Part shown: positions 1 through 7,811 of the stretch, piece by piece | Position numbering within the stretch: position 1 is the stretch's first letter | Layout: each line of letters starts with the position of its first letter | DNA from: Dehalogenimonas sp. THU2 | Lineage (GTDB): Bacteria > Chloroflexota > Dehalococcoidia > Dehalococcoidales > Dehalococcoidaceae | Assembly (NCBI RefSeq): GCF_039749495.1 | Contig: NZ_JBDLLU010000011.1 | Span: 1 to 64,000, forward strand | Length of the DNA: 64,000 bases | Direction of reading: 5' to 3' | The notes under the pieces: model-generated | The model's database searches: none | What the model was told of the DNA's origin: nothing | The model's input: only the letters and a program-made list of their open reading frames with translations | Program-made: the position numbers and the translations under genes

Positions 1-2
1 AA

Positions 3-845
3 TTCCAAAAGTGTCATCCTGTCTTTGGCCATTGTCGTGGTTACCTCCTGAAAGTCTTTGTTGTTATTTGCTTTCAAGAAACCACACAATGGCCTGCTTT
101 TTCAACTCCAGGAATTTACACCACGTACGGGGATTCTACTGATGCCTTCGGTCAGCATTATGCCACTTCGGGGCGTTTCAACGATGAGGCCAACCCGTCG
201 ATACTTGATTGGGAATCGGTCAAGTACTACGCCAATATTCTCAACCCTTTTGGAGTCATGGTCGGGCGCAAGATCGACGAACTGCTGGCGCTGGATCTGC
301 CGGTCAAGATGATCGCCCCCAGCCACGGCGTCATCTGGCGCAAGGATCCGATGCAGATCGTCAACCGATACCGAGAATGGGCTGAACAAAAGCCTCAGAA
401 TATGGCGGTGATCGTTTACGATACGATGTGGCAAGCCACCCGTCAGATGGCAGAGGCTGTCGGCGAGGGGCTTGGGGCAGCCGGTGTCCCGTACAAGATT
501 TATAACGCGTCCACCGCCGACCGAAACAATGTCATCACCGAAATTTTTCTTTCCAAAGCGGTAATTCTAGGCTCGCCGACGTTCAACCAGGGCATATTGC
601 CCACACTGGCGCCGATGCTGACCGAATTGAAAGGACTGAAGTTCAAAAACAAGATCGGGGCGGCTTTCAGCAGTTACGGCTGGAGCGGTGAAGGTCTCGG
701 CATCCTGGAGGAAACCCTCAATGCCGCCGGGATACCGGTCGCGGCGTTAGGTGTCCAAATTAAATGGCAGCCCGGATCTGAAGACCTGGAGGCATGCCGC
801 GATCTGGGCCGGGCAGTGGCGAAGGCGTGTTTGTCAGGTGAATAG
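3..845 (+). CDS. Flavodiiron (FprA-type) flavoprotein, 5' truncated by window edge
   Basis: The frame is open to the left edge, so only the C-terminal part is seen. A DAFGQH motif carrying the family's bridging Asp is followed 61 residues later by the His of the APSHG motif, the spacing expected for D165 and H226 of FprA. A flavodoxin domain follows, with FMN phosphate-binding loop YDTMWQATR. Family members reduce O2 or NO using a diiron site plus FMN in the cytoplasm. Odd point: the usual HWP ligand motif reads QWP, and the residues before it match the family poorly. The copy may be decayed or have altered metal binding. The flavodoxin half looks intact. Confidence 0.8.
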   Translation, partial: FQKCHPVFGHCRGYLLKVFVVICFQETTQWPAFSTPGIYTTYGDSTDAFGQHYATSGRFNDEANPSILDWESVKYYANILNPFGVMVGRKIDELLALDLPVKMIAPSHGVIWRKDPMQIVNRYREWAEQKPQNMAVIVYDTMWQATRQMAEAVGEGLGAAGVPYKIYNASTADRNNVITEIFLSKAVILGSPTFNQGILPTLAPMLTELKGLKFKNKIGAAFSSYGWSGEGLGILEETLNAAGIPVAALGVQIKWQPGSEDLEACRDLGRAVAKACLSGE

Positions 846-921
846 AGAATCTAGATTGTGTTGTAATGTGGACGAAAAACGGGTATAAAGTAACAACCGA
901 CTAACGCCTGACGAGTACCAG

Positions 922-1461
922 ATGCTGAAAATCGACGAAACCCTGCTCCTGATCATCGACGTCCAGGAAAAGCTGTTCCGCGTGATACCGGAAAAAGAGA
1001 CGCTGTCCGGGAATTTGCAAAAACTCATACGGGGTTGCGGGCTGTTGAGCGTCCCCGCCATAATTACCGAACAGAACCCGGCTGGCCTGGGCCCCACCAT
1101 CGCAGAAGTCACGACACTGTTGCCCGATTCGACTAAGCTATCAAAATTCTGTTTCAATTGCTGCGCCGAGGTAACTTTCATGGAAGAATTGGCAGCGACA
1201 GGACGACACCAGGTACTAGTCTGCGGCATCGAAAGCCACATCTGTGTTTATCAAACGACACTCGATCTGTTGGCTCATGGCTATGAAGTCCACCTGGTAA
1301 CCGACTGCGTCGCGTCGCGGGCTATGGACAATAAAAAACTGGCTGTAAAAAGGCTTCAATGCGAGGGGGCCAAGCTCACTGGAGTGGAGATGGCGATCTT
1401 CGAGTTGCTGCGAACCGCCAAAGCGGAACAGTTCAGAGCCGTCAGTACGTTGATCAAATAG
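922..1461 (+). CDS. Isochorismatase-like cysteine hydrolase
   Basis: A 179-residue protein of the isochorismatase/YcaC fold. The catalytic triad can be read in order: Asp in LLIIDVQ near the N-terminus, Lys in TKLSKF about residue 73, and Cys in the ESHICVYQT motif about residue 110. Length fits single-domain members such as YcaC and nicotinamidase-like hydrolases. It is cytosolic and its substrate cannot be read from sequence. It follows the flavodiiron gene by 76 bases on the same strand and may be co-transcribed. Confidence 0.85.
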   Translation: MLKIDETLLLIIDVQEKLFRVIPEKETLSGNLQKLIRGCGLLSVPAIITEQNPAGLGPTIAEVTTLLPDSTKLSKFCFNCCAEVTFMEELAATGRHQVLVCGIESHICVYQTTLDLLAHGYEVHLVTDCVASRAMDNKKLAVKRLQCEGAKLTGVEMAIFELLRTAKAEQFRAVSTLIK

Positions 1462-1513
1462 AGTTGACGAGGACAGCGGCCGAATCGTGCCGCGAAAAGA
1501 CTGTTTACTAAAG

Positions 1514-1735
1514 CTAATCGGCCCCTTGGAATCTGCCGGGAGTGTGGGTGCGATCCGGAACCGAGTTATCCAATTCTTTTTCGGCCGTGAACGGTGAATA
1601 ACCCACTCCCATCGCGTGTCCATCCTCGGAGATAACCAATCCGGTGCCGCAACGGGCGCATGCCTGATGCCGGGGAAAACTCAATCCCCAACCGGAGCAT
1701 TCATAACCGCATTTCGGGCACTCTCCCTCAAGCAT
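1514..1735 (-). CDS. Small zinc-ribbon-like hypothetical protein
   Basis: A 73-residue protein whose N-terminal half carries two metal-binding knuckles, CPKCGYEC and CARCG, about 20 residues apart. This spacing suits a zinc ribbon. The C-terminal half is polar and featureless. The ATG follows a weak purine-rich stretch. I do not recognise a named family. The regular Cys pattern makes a real gene more likely than chance, but it is convergent with the isochorismatase gene and has no operon context. Confidence 0.55.
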   Translation of the reverse strand: MLEGECPKCGYECSGWGLSFPRHQACARCGTGLVISEDGHAMGVGYSPFTAEKELDNSVPDRTHTPGRFQGAD

Positions 1736-2036
1736 ACCCTTATGATACCACCAAACATCTCCAATGCATAGAGATTATTCTTAATGCTTCAGATATATTG
1801 TCGGTCATAGAACTGGATTGAACAATACGTATTCCTATGTGTTTTTCATAAGACGAGGTGCAAAACCAACGACAACTTATAATTGAAAAAGAACATCTCC
1901 CTGGACGAAACGGACGAGCCCGCCCCCAGGTTAATCGCGCTCCATAGCGCCAACCCGGATTCAACGGTCTGGTTCCTGCCCCTGGAGAAAGAGAGGCGCC
2001 GCAGGGCGCCTCTCTTTTCGACCATCGATTAATGGA
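1736..2036. other. Gap between the zinc-ribbon gene and glnA
   Basis: About 300 bases without a supported gene. Short frames here have no family features. The only clear element is the glnA-proximal hairpin at 1991-2014, listed separately. Confidence 0.6.
1991..2018 (-). terminator. Rho-independent terminator after glnA
   Basis: A perfect 10-bp stem, GAGAGGCGCC with GGCGCCTCTC, closes a GCAG loop just past the glnA stop codon. A T run follows on the plus strand and a shorter TTTC on the minus strand, so it may act in both directions. Confidence 0.75.
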
Positions 2037-3377
2037 CTACAGGATCGGCAGGTAACGCTCGCGCTCCCAGTCGGTGACATGGACACGATAGCGGTTCCAT
2101 TCGATCTTCTTGTTTTCGATGAAGGCGTTGAAAACGTGCTCGCCGAGCGTTGCACGCACCAGGCCACTCTGTTCCATTAAACGGATCGCTTCTTCCAGTG
2201 TGCCGGGCAGTGTCTCAATGCCGCGCGCGTGCCGTTCTTTCTCGCTCATCTCGTAGACGTTCTCTTCCACCGGCGCCGGTGCCTGGTATTTCTTTTCGAT
2301 ACCCTCCATACCGGCTGCCAGCATTACGGCAAAGGCAAGGTAAGGGTTGCAGGCCGGATCGGGAGACCGCAATTCGATCCGGGTCGCATTTTCCTTGCCG
2401 GGGCGGTATTCGGGCACCCTGACCAGGTCGGAACGGTTACGGCGGGCCCAAGACAGGTACACCGGAGCTTCATATCCCGGCACCAGGCGTTTATAGGAAT
2501 TGACCCACTGATTGGTCACGGCGCAGAATTCCGGCGCATGCTTCAGGATACCGGCGATGTAACTGCGCGCTGTGTCCGACAGATGATAAGGATCGGCGGG
2601 GTCGAAAAAGGAGTTACGTTCGCCCTTAAACAGGGACTGATGACAGTGCATACCTGATCCGTTGTAGCCAAATACCGGTTTGGGCATGAAGGTGGCGTAG
2701 ATGCCGTTCTTCAAAGCGATTTCTTTCACCACCAGGCGGTAGGTCATGACGTTATCGGCCATAGTCAGAGCGTCCCGATAGCGGATGTCGATCTCGTGCT
2801 GCGATGGCGCTACTTCATGGTGGGAATACTCGACGTCGATCCCCATTTCCTCCAGCGTCAGCACCGTTTCCCGTCGCCAGTCGGATGCCACATCGCGCGG
2901 CGTCAGGTCGAAATAGCCGCCGTGGTCCTGGAATTCGGTGGTCTTGTCGTCCTTAAAGTAGAAATATTCCAGTTCCGGCCCGACGTAATATGTGTAACCG
3001 GAATCGGCGGCGCGTTTCAACATCCGCTTTAGAACGTAGCGGGGATCGCCTTCGAACTGCTCCCCACCCGGCTTCTTGATATCGCAAAACATCCTGGCGA
3101 CTTTCTGATCGTCCTTTGTTCTCCAGGGCAGGACCATGAAAGTATCAGGGTCCGGAAGCGCCATCATGTCGCTTTCGTCTATGCGGGCATAACCTTCGAT
3201 GGAAGAGCCGTCGAACCCCATACCTTCCATGAGAGCATTTTCCAATTCCCCGATAGTGATGGCAAAGCTTTTAAGTTGTCCGAGAATATCGGTAAACCAG
3301 AGCCGGATGAATTTGACCTTATTATCCTTGGCTGACTTGAGAACGTACTCAACAGATTCAGAACGGGTTTTTGCCAT
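2037..3377 (-). CDS. glnA: Glutamine synthetase, type I (alpha subtype)
   Basis: ATP-dependent condensation of glutamate and ammonium to glutamine. The 446-residue length and the signatures MGFDGSSIEGYA (about residue 53) and NGSGMHCHQS (ATP-binding region) identify a GS-I dodecamer subunit. The adenylylation motif NLYDLPPEE of GS-I-beta enzymes is absent, so control is more likely by feedback or transcription than by GlnE. The ATG follows AGGAGG at good spacing. It is divergent from an amt-PII pair and closed by a strong hairpin, so it is probably monocistronic. Confidence 0.97.
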   Translation of the reverse strand: MAKTRSESVEYVLKSAKDNKVKFIRLWFTDILGQLKSFAITIGELENALMEGMGFDGSSIEGYARIDESDMMALPDPDTFMVLPWRTKDDQKVARMFCDIKKPGGEQFEGDPRYVLKRMLKRAADSGYTYYVGPELEYFYFKDDKTTEFQDHGGYFDLTPRDVASDWRRETVLTLEEMGIDVEYSHHEVAPSQHEIDIRYRDALTMADNVMTYRLVVKEIALKNGIYATFMPKPVFGYNGSGMHCHQSLFKGERNSFFDPADPYHLSDTARSYIAGILKHAPEFCAVTNQWVNSYKRLVPGYEAPVYLSWARRNRSDLVRVPEYRPGKENATRIELRSPDPACNPYLAFAVMLAAGMEGIEKKYQAPAPVEENVYEMSEKERHARGIETLPGTLEEAIRLMEQSGLVRATLGEHVFNAFIENKKIEWNRYRVHVTDWERERYLPIL

Positions 3378-3406
3378 CTGTGCGCCTCCTAAGATATTTC
3401 GATGCG

Positions 3407-3412
3407 ATTATA
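3407..3412 (-). promoter_or_regulatory. Putative -10 box of glnA
   Basis: TATAAT on the minus strand about 30 bases before the glnA start. The matching -35 region is poor (CTATAA at 17 bp), so an activator may be needed. No site on the plus strand for amt is convincing. Confidence 0.4.
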
Positions 3413-3517
3413 TCATGGAATTCCCCTGCTTATAGAAGTTTTAAATCTTATCCGTAATCTTTTGGAAACACATCTGAGATAAAATTGCCCTGCAGATTGT
3501 TTCAGAGAGGTAACACG

Positions 3518-4747
3518 ATGGTGAACGCCGGCGATACCGGTTGGATACTGGTCTCCACCGCACTGGTGATGCTCATGACTCCGGGAGTCGCCCTTTTCTA
3601 TGGCGGGATGGTTCGAAAAAAGAGTGTCATCTCCACCCTGATGATGAACTTTGCCATGCTCGGTGTCGTGGGTCTGCTTTGGGTTTTCTATGCCTATTCG
3701 CTTTCCTTCGGTCCTGACATCGGCGGACTTATCGGTGATCTGAAATACGCTTTCCTGAATAGTGTCACCGGTGATCCGTCTGGTACTTACGCCACCACCG
3801 TACCCCACTTGGCCTTCATGATGTTCCAGGGTATGTTTGCCATCATCACCGTGGCGCTCATCACCGGTGCTGTGGTGGAACGAATCAAATTCGGTGCCCT
3901 CATGATCTTCGCCGTGGCCTGGTTGACCCTGATTTACACCCCGGTAGCCCATTGGGTTTGGGGCGCTGACGGCTGGCTGCTAAAGTTCGGCGCTCTTGAT
4001 TTTGCCGGAGGCATCGTCGTCCATATTAACGCAGGTCTTTCCGCCCTTGCCCTCGTTCTGGTCCTCGGCGCCCGGCGCGGCTTCAAACATGAACCGATGG
4101 AACCATCCAGTATCCCCATGGTGATGATCGGCGCGGCGCTGCTGTGGTTCGGCTGGTTCGGGTTCAATGCCGGCAGCGCCCTCAGTTCAGGGTCGCTGGC
4201 TTCTTCCGCCTTTGTAGCCACCAACTCCGCCGGCGCGGCAGCCGCCACCACCTGGATGCTGCTCGCCTGGAACCAGCGCCGCCCGACGCTCCTGGGTATC
4301 GCCACAGGCGCCGTTGCCGGCCTGGCCGCCGTAACTCCGGGAGCCGGTTTCATCCCTCCCATTTACGGCGTCGTTATCGGCGCGGTAGTCGCCGTTGTAT
4401 GCTACTACGCCATGATCGCCAAGATGAAATTAGGTATCGATGATTCGCTGGATGTGATGGCGGTTCACGGTGTGGGCGGTATCCTCGGAGTACTGGCCGT
4501 CGGTATCTTCGCCTCGACCACCATCAACGCCGCCGGCGCCAATGGCCTGTTATTCGGCGGTGGCTTCACCCTCCTGGGTAAACAATTAGTCGGCACGCTG
4601 GCCGTCGGCGCTTTCGCCTTCGGAGGTACCTGGGTCATCGCCAAGGTCATCGATGCCACTATCGGTCTAAGGGTCAAAGAAATGGAAGAAGTGGTCGGCC
4701 TCGACCTGTCCCAGCATGGGGAACGCGCTTACGGAGGTATCAGATAA
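3518..4747 (+). CDS. amt: Ammonium transporter (copy 1)
   Basis: A 409-residue Amt/Rh channel protein with about eleven membrane segments. It moves NH4+/NH3 across the cytoplasmic membrane. The signatures VALFYGGMVRKK, the AHWVWG region and the internal DSLDVMAVHGVGG segment are characteristic. I chose the ATG after AGAGAGG rather than the in-frame start 33 bases upstream, because it has the ribosome-binding site and gives the usual N-terminus. The last residues, QHGERAYGGIR, are nearly identical to copy 2. Its stop codon abuts the PII start with no spacing, the classic amtB-glnK arrangement. Confidence 0.96.
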   Translation: MVNAGDTGWILVSTALVMLMTPGVALFYGGMVRKKSVISTLMMNFAMLGVVGLLWVFYAYSLSFGPDIGGLIGDLKYAFLNSVTGDPSGTYATTVPHLAFMMFQGMFAIITVALITGAVVERIKFGALMIFAVAWLTLIYTPVAHWVWGADGWLLKFGALDFAGGIVVHINAGLSALALVLVLGARRGFKHEPMEPSSIPMVMIGAALLWFGWFGFNAGSALSSGSLASSAFVATNSAGAAAATTWMLLAWNQRRPTLLGIATGAVAGLAAVTPGAGFIPPIYGVVIGAVVAVVCYYAMIAKMKLGIDDSLDVMAVHGVGGILGVLAVGIFASTTINAAGANGLLFGGGFTLLGKQLVGTLAVGAFAFGGTWVIAKVIDATIGLRVKEMEEVVGLDLSQHGERAYGGIR

Positions 4748-5086
4748 ATGAAAAAAATAGAAGCGGTTATCCGCGAAGAACGGCTCGATGCCGTAAAAAA
4801 AGCCCTCGAAACACACGGTGTTCACGGCATGACGGTGACCGAGGTGTCAGGCCGTGGCCAGCAAAAAGGCATCTCCCTGCAATGGCGGGTCGGGGAATAC
4901 CGGGTTGATTTCCTGCCGAAACTCAAGCTGGAGATCGTCTGCCACGACGATGACTGCGATGTGGTTGTGGAATCTATTATGAAAGCGGCCAAGACAGGGC
5001 GCATCGGTGACGGCAAAGTTTTTGTGATGCCGGTCGAAGCGGCTTATCGCATCCGTACCGGCGAGACCGGTGAAAGCGTCGTTTAA
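4748..5086 (+). CDS. PII nitrogen regulatory protein (copy 1)
   Basis: A 112-residue PII trimer subunit that senses ATP/ADP and 2-oxoglutarate and blocks the Amt channel. The PII signatures VSGRGQQKG, VDFLPK, and KTGRIGDGK with the RTGE C-terminus are all present. The T-loop Tyr51, the uridylylation site in proteobacteria, is conserved, while position 46 is Trp instead of Tyr. It starts immediately after the amt stop, so it is translationally coupled to the transporter. By eye it differs from copy 2 at about 14 of 112 positions. Confidence 0.95.
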   Translation: MKKIEAVIREERLDAVKKALETHGVHGMTVTEVSGRGQQKGISLQWRVGEYRVDFLPKLKLEIVCHDDDCDVVVESIMKAAKTGRIGDGKVFVMPVEAAYRIRTGETGESVV

Positions 5087-5135
5087 TTCCAGTTCGACAA
5101 ACGCATCGAGCTCTGTGCTCAGAAAACACTCCGAT

Positions 5136-5171
5136 GAAAAAAGCCCCTCTTCAACGAGAGGGGCTTTTTTT
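5136..5171. terminator. Bidirectional terminator between PII copy 1 and mgsD
   Basis: A 9-bp stem AGCCCCTCT / AGAGGGGCT is flanked by A-rich and T-rich runs on both sides. It can end the rightward amt-PII transcript and the leftward mgsD transcript. Confidence 0.85.
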
Positions 5172-5198
5172 GACTATCGATCGTACCGGATCGATTCG

Positions 5199-7262
5199 CT
5201 ATGCCACCAGTTCAGTCATGCAGCGGCTCCAGCCTTCGGGGCCGATGCCGCGCACGAAAACCAATTGGGGAACTTTTAACTTGGTCCACCTTTGCGACTG
5301 GTTTTGAACCTGCATCGGCTGGTCTACCGCGGTCAACATCGGGGTGTCGTTTTCGGAATCACCGATGCCAAAAGTCATCACCGCGCCGAAATTAAGCTTA
5401 TAAAGTTCGGTCAGGAGCTTGACCGCTTTGCCTTTATCGTTACCGCCGGAAACGGTATAGAAACGTCCGCCGAAAGCGTGATTCAAACCGGCTTTCTTCA
5501 GTTCCACAAGGAACAGCTCCACTGCCTGCTTGCCTCCCTGGACTTTCATCGTCTCTGAATATTCACGCTGCTTGGCCAATTCTGCCGCCTTGAGATTCAG
5601 TCCGGTCTCCATGGCTACTTCTTCCACGCTCATATCACCGAAACAACTCACGGTCAGGCTGCCGAGCCAGGCGTTCTTAAGCAATTTGGCTCGCACTTCG
5701 TCCAACACCTGTCCCAGCTTGTGCTTGACTTCCTGATAGGATATTCCCAGCTCCAAAGCGGTGTAGTCGCCCACCACCTTATCATAGGAATGCGGCCTGT
5801 GGAAATATCCCTTAGGAATAAACACCGCGGCCCCATTTTCCGTGATAAACGGATCTCCGACCCCCAGCTCTTGCCGAAGCATTTCCTGTTCACCGCGGGT
5901 CTTGGACGAACAAAAAACCAGTGGAATCTCTTTACTTTGAACCTGCCGCAACGTAGCCAGCGCTGGAGTATAAGAATAAGTCCCTGGATGTAACAGCGTT
6001 CCATCCAGATCGGTGAAAACCACCTTCTTGACCTGTTCACCGATGCCCCGACCCCCCGCCACCGGCAACGGTAACCCCTCCGGCACGAAGAACCGGTGCA
6101 GATCGGCACTCAAAGAGCCGGAAAAACGGGCCATGTCGGCTTTCTGGGGCGGCGGCATAAGTCTCACCGGCGGCGGTTCCTGCCCAGGCTCCAGGCATCC
6201 AGCTTCTACCAGCTCAGTCAGTATGAGTTCCCTGGTTTTTTCCTGGCATAGCGGACTGTGGTAGATGACGGACAGGCTGGGTTGCATCATCTCAAGCACC
6301 ACATGTTCGTCGCCCTTGTCGGCGTGGAGATGAGGGTTGACCGTTTCCGTCTGAAAGACTTCTACGCCTTTTTCGGAGGCATCTTTATTGGTGATGGGTA
6401 GCATCCCGGTGAATTGCTCCAGGATGGAGATAAGTTCCTCTGTCTCCACGGCATAGCCGGTACCGTAATTGAGACGTTCAGCCAGTGCCAGGCTCATGGC
6501 GTGTTCACCGGCGTTTCCGGTCTTCAGGATATCGGTCTCGAACTTGCCCATCGCTGATACAAGGTTGTTGAGATGCTTGTTAGTGATTTCAGAGACACGG
6601 CCCCATTTCTTGAAATACAGTTCGCCCATGATCTTGGGCTTGTAACGCCACTGAATGCGGGTCATCACGTAAGGCGTCTTGGCCAGGCTGAAAGCCGCCG
6701 CATAGTGTTTAACATACTCCAGCGCCGCACCGGGAATATAATTATCGGTGTCGATGAAGCCCACATACTCTTTACTGAGGAGTTTGGACAGCAGGATGCC
6801 CAGTATCATACCCTCGCTCTTGCCGTTCCTGATCAATCCGTCTTCCCCCAAGATTTCAGGGTAACCGGCTTCGGAGAGAGCGCGGGCCATGGCGGGATCT
6901 TTCTGGTGCACGATGAGCGCCTGCCGTTTGGTAGTCTGGCAGAAGCGGCTGAGAATATCCTGTTCAACTCGAAAGGTGTCTATCTCACCGCGCTGGCTGT
7001 TGGATAAGACGATGATGAAACACTCGTGCGGCATGGCTGAAAGAACGCCTTCGAATACCTTGACGTCCTCGTTCATTATCGGCAGGACGATGACCATCTT
7101 CTTTTCGATCTCGTCGATGGCTTCGCGTTCGATCTTCTGAACTTCGGCGTTTTCGTTGATCTGAGGGTTTTTAGCGCCGGAGTCCAATTCCAGCACTCGC
7201 CGTACACCATATATCGACACCGAACCTAAATGTTCTGTCTGTCGAGTTCGTTCCAGACGCAT
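5199..7262 (-). CDS. mgsD: Bifunctional mannosyl-3-phosphoglycerate synthase/phosphatase
   Basis: The enzyme makes the compatible solute mannosylglycerate from GDP-mannose and 3-phosphoglycerate. The N-terminal synthase domain (about residues 1-390) carries IVLPIMNEDVK and IDTDNYIPG, the family's nucleotide-sugar and metal-binding region. The C-terminal HAD phosphatase domain (about 415-687) carries VFTDLDGTLL and FGIGDSENDTPM. The same fusion was characterised from Dehalococcoides, which supports the host guess. I start it at the ATG six bases after GGAGG and not at the upstream in-frame codon. It lies between two inverted amt-PII pairs. GDP-mannose could come through the pyrophosphorylase at 32242-33327 (inference). 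Confidence 0.93.
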   Translation of the reverse strand: MRLERTRQTEHLGSVSIYGVRRVLELDSGAKNPQINENAEVQKIEREAIDEIEKKMVIVLPIMNEDVKVFEGVLSAMPHECFIIVLSNSQRGEIDTFRVEQDILSRFCQTTKRQALIVHQKDPAMARALSEAGYPEILGEDGLIRNGKSEGMILGILLSKLLSKEYVGFIDTDNYIPGAALEYVKHYAAAFSLAKTPYVMTRIQWRYKPKIMGELYFKKWGRVSEITNKHLNNLVSAMGKFETDILKTGNAGEHAMSLALAERLNYGTGYAVETEELISILEQFTGMLPITNKDASEKGVEVFQTETVNPHLHADKGDEHVVLEMMQPSLSVIYHSPLCQEKTRELILTELVEAGCLEPGQEPPPVRLMPPPQKADMARFSGSLSADLHRFFVPEGLPLPVAGGRGIGEQVKKVVFTDLDGTLLHPGTYSYTPALATLRQVQSKEIPLVFCSSKTRGEQEMLRQELGVGDPFITENGAAVFIPKGYFHRPHSYDKVVGDYTALELGISYQEVKHKLGQVLDEVRAKLLKNAWLGSLTVSCFGDMSVEEVAMETGLNLKAAELAKQREYSETMKVQGGKQAVELFLVELKKAGLNHAFGGRFYTVSGGNDKGKAVKLLTELYKLNFGAVMTFGIGDSENDTPMLTAVDQPMQVQNQSQRWTKLKVPQLVFVRGIGPEGWSRCMTELVA

Positions 7263-7415
7263 TTGACCTCCTTTTTCGCTGATGAAATCTTTTGTGGTCA
7301 GGGTTTGGTGGAATTGAAGCGACCGCAAAAAGATTGATCAGTGAGCGGTGCAGCAGAAGCCTCTTATTATAACATTGGCCATTAAATTGGTAAATATACA
7401 TTTTCCTTTCCCACC

Positions 7416-7450
7416 AAAAAGAGGCGCCGGAGCTTTCGCCCCGGCGCCTC
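7416..7450 (-). terminator. Terminator of the amt2-PII2 operon
   Basis: A perfect 10-bp stem GAGGCGCCGG / CCGGCGCCTC is followed on the minus strand by a T run (CTTTTTGG). It lies 23 bases after the PII stop codon. Confidence 0.85.
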
Positions 7451-7472
7451 TTCAAATCTGTCGAACTCCGGA

Positions 7473-7811
7473 CTAGACTACGGTTTCGCCAGTCTCACCG
7501 GTACGGATACGGTAGGCCGCATCCACCGGCATCACGAAGATCTTGCCGTCGCCGATCCTTCCTGTTTTGGCCGCTTTCAGTATCGCTTCCACTGCCACAT
7601 CGCAATCGTCGTCGTGGCAGATGATTTCCACTTTCAGCTTGGGCAGGAAGTCCACCCGGTACTCACCGACCCGCCACTGGAGGGGGATACCCTTCTGCTG
7701 ACCGCGGCCCGATACTTCGGTGACCGTCATGCCTATCAGGCCTTTTTCTTCCAGGGCTTTCTTGACGGCGTCCAGCCGTTCCTCACGGATGATAGCTTCA
7801 ATCTTTTTCAT
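7473..7811 (-). CDS. PII nitrogen regulatory protein (copy 2)
   Basis: A second 112-residue PII protein with the same signatures as copy 1, including T-loop Tyr51, Trp46 and the HDDDCD segment where E. coli GlnB has PDDIVD. It starts directly after the stop of amt copy 2. The two PII proteins differ mainly at residues 22-26, position 43 of the T-loop base and a few conservative sites. This suggests a recent duplication of an amt-PII cassette, with each PII probably paired to its own channel. Confidence 0.95.
   Translation of the reverse strand: MKKIEAIIREERLDAVKKALEEKGLIGMTVTEVSGRGQQKGIPLQWRVGEYRVDFLPKLKVEIICHDDDCDVAVEAILKAAKTGRIGDGKIFVMPVDAAYRIRTGETGETVV

Noticed and set aside
102-434. Minus-strand frame of 110 codons over the flavodiiron gene
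   Set aside because: It is antisense to a gene with strong family motifs, has no ribosome site or motif of its own, and reads like a codon shadow.
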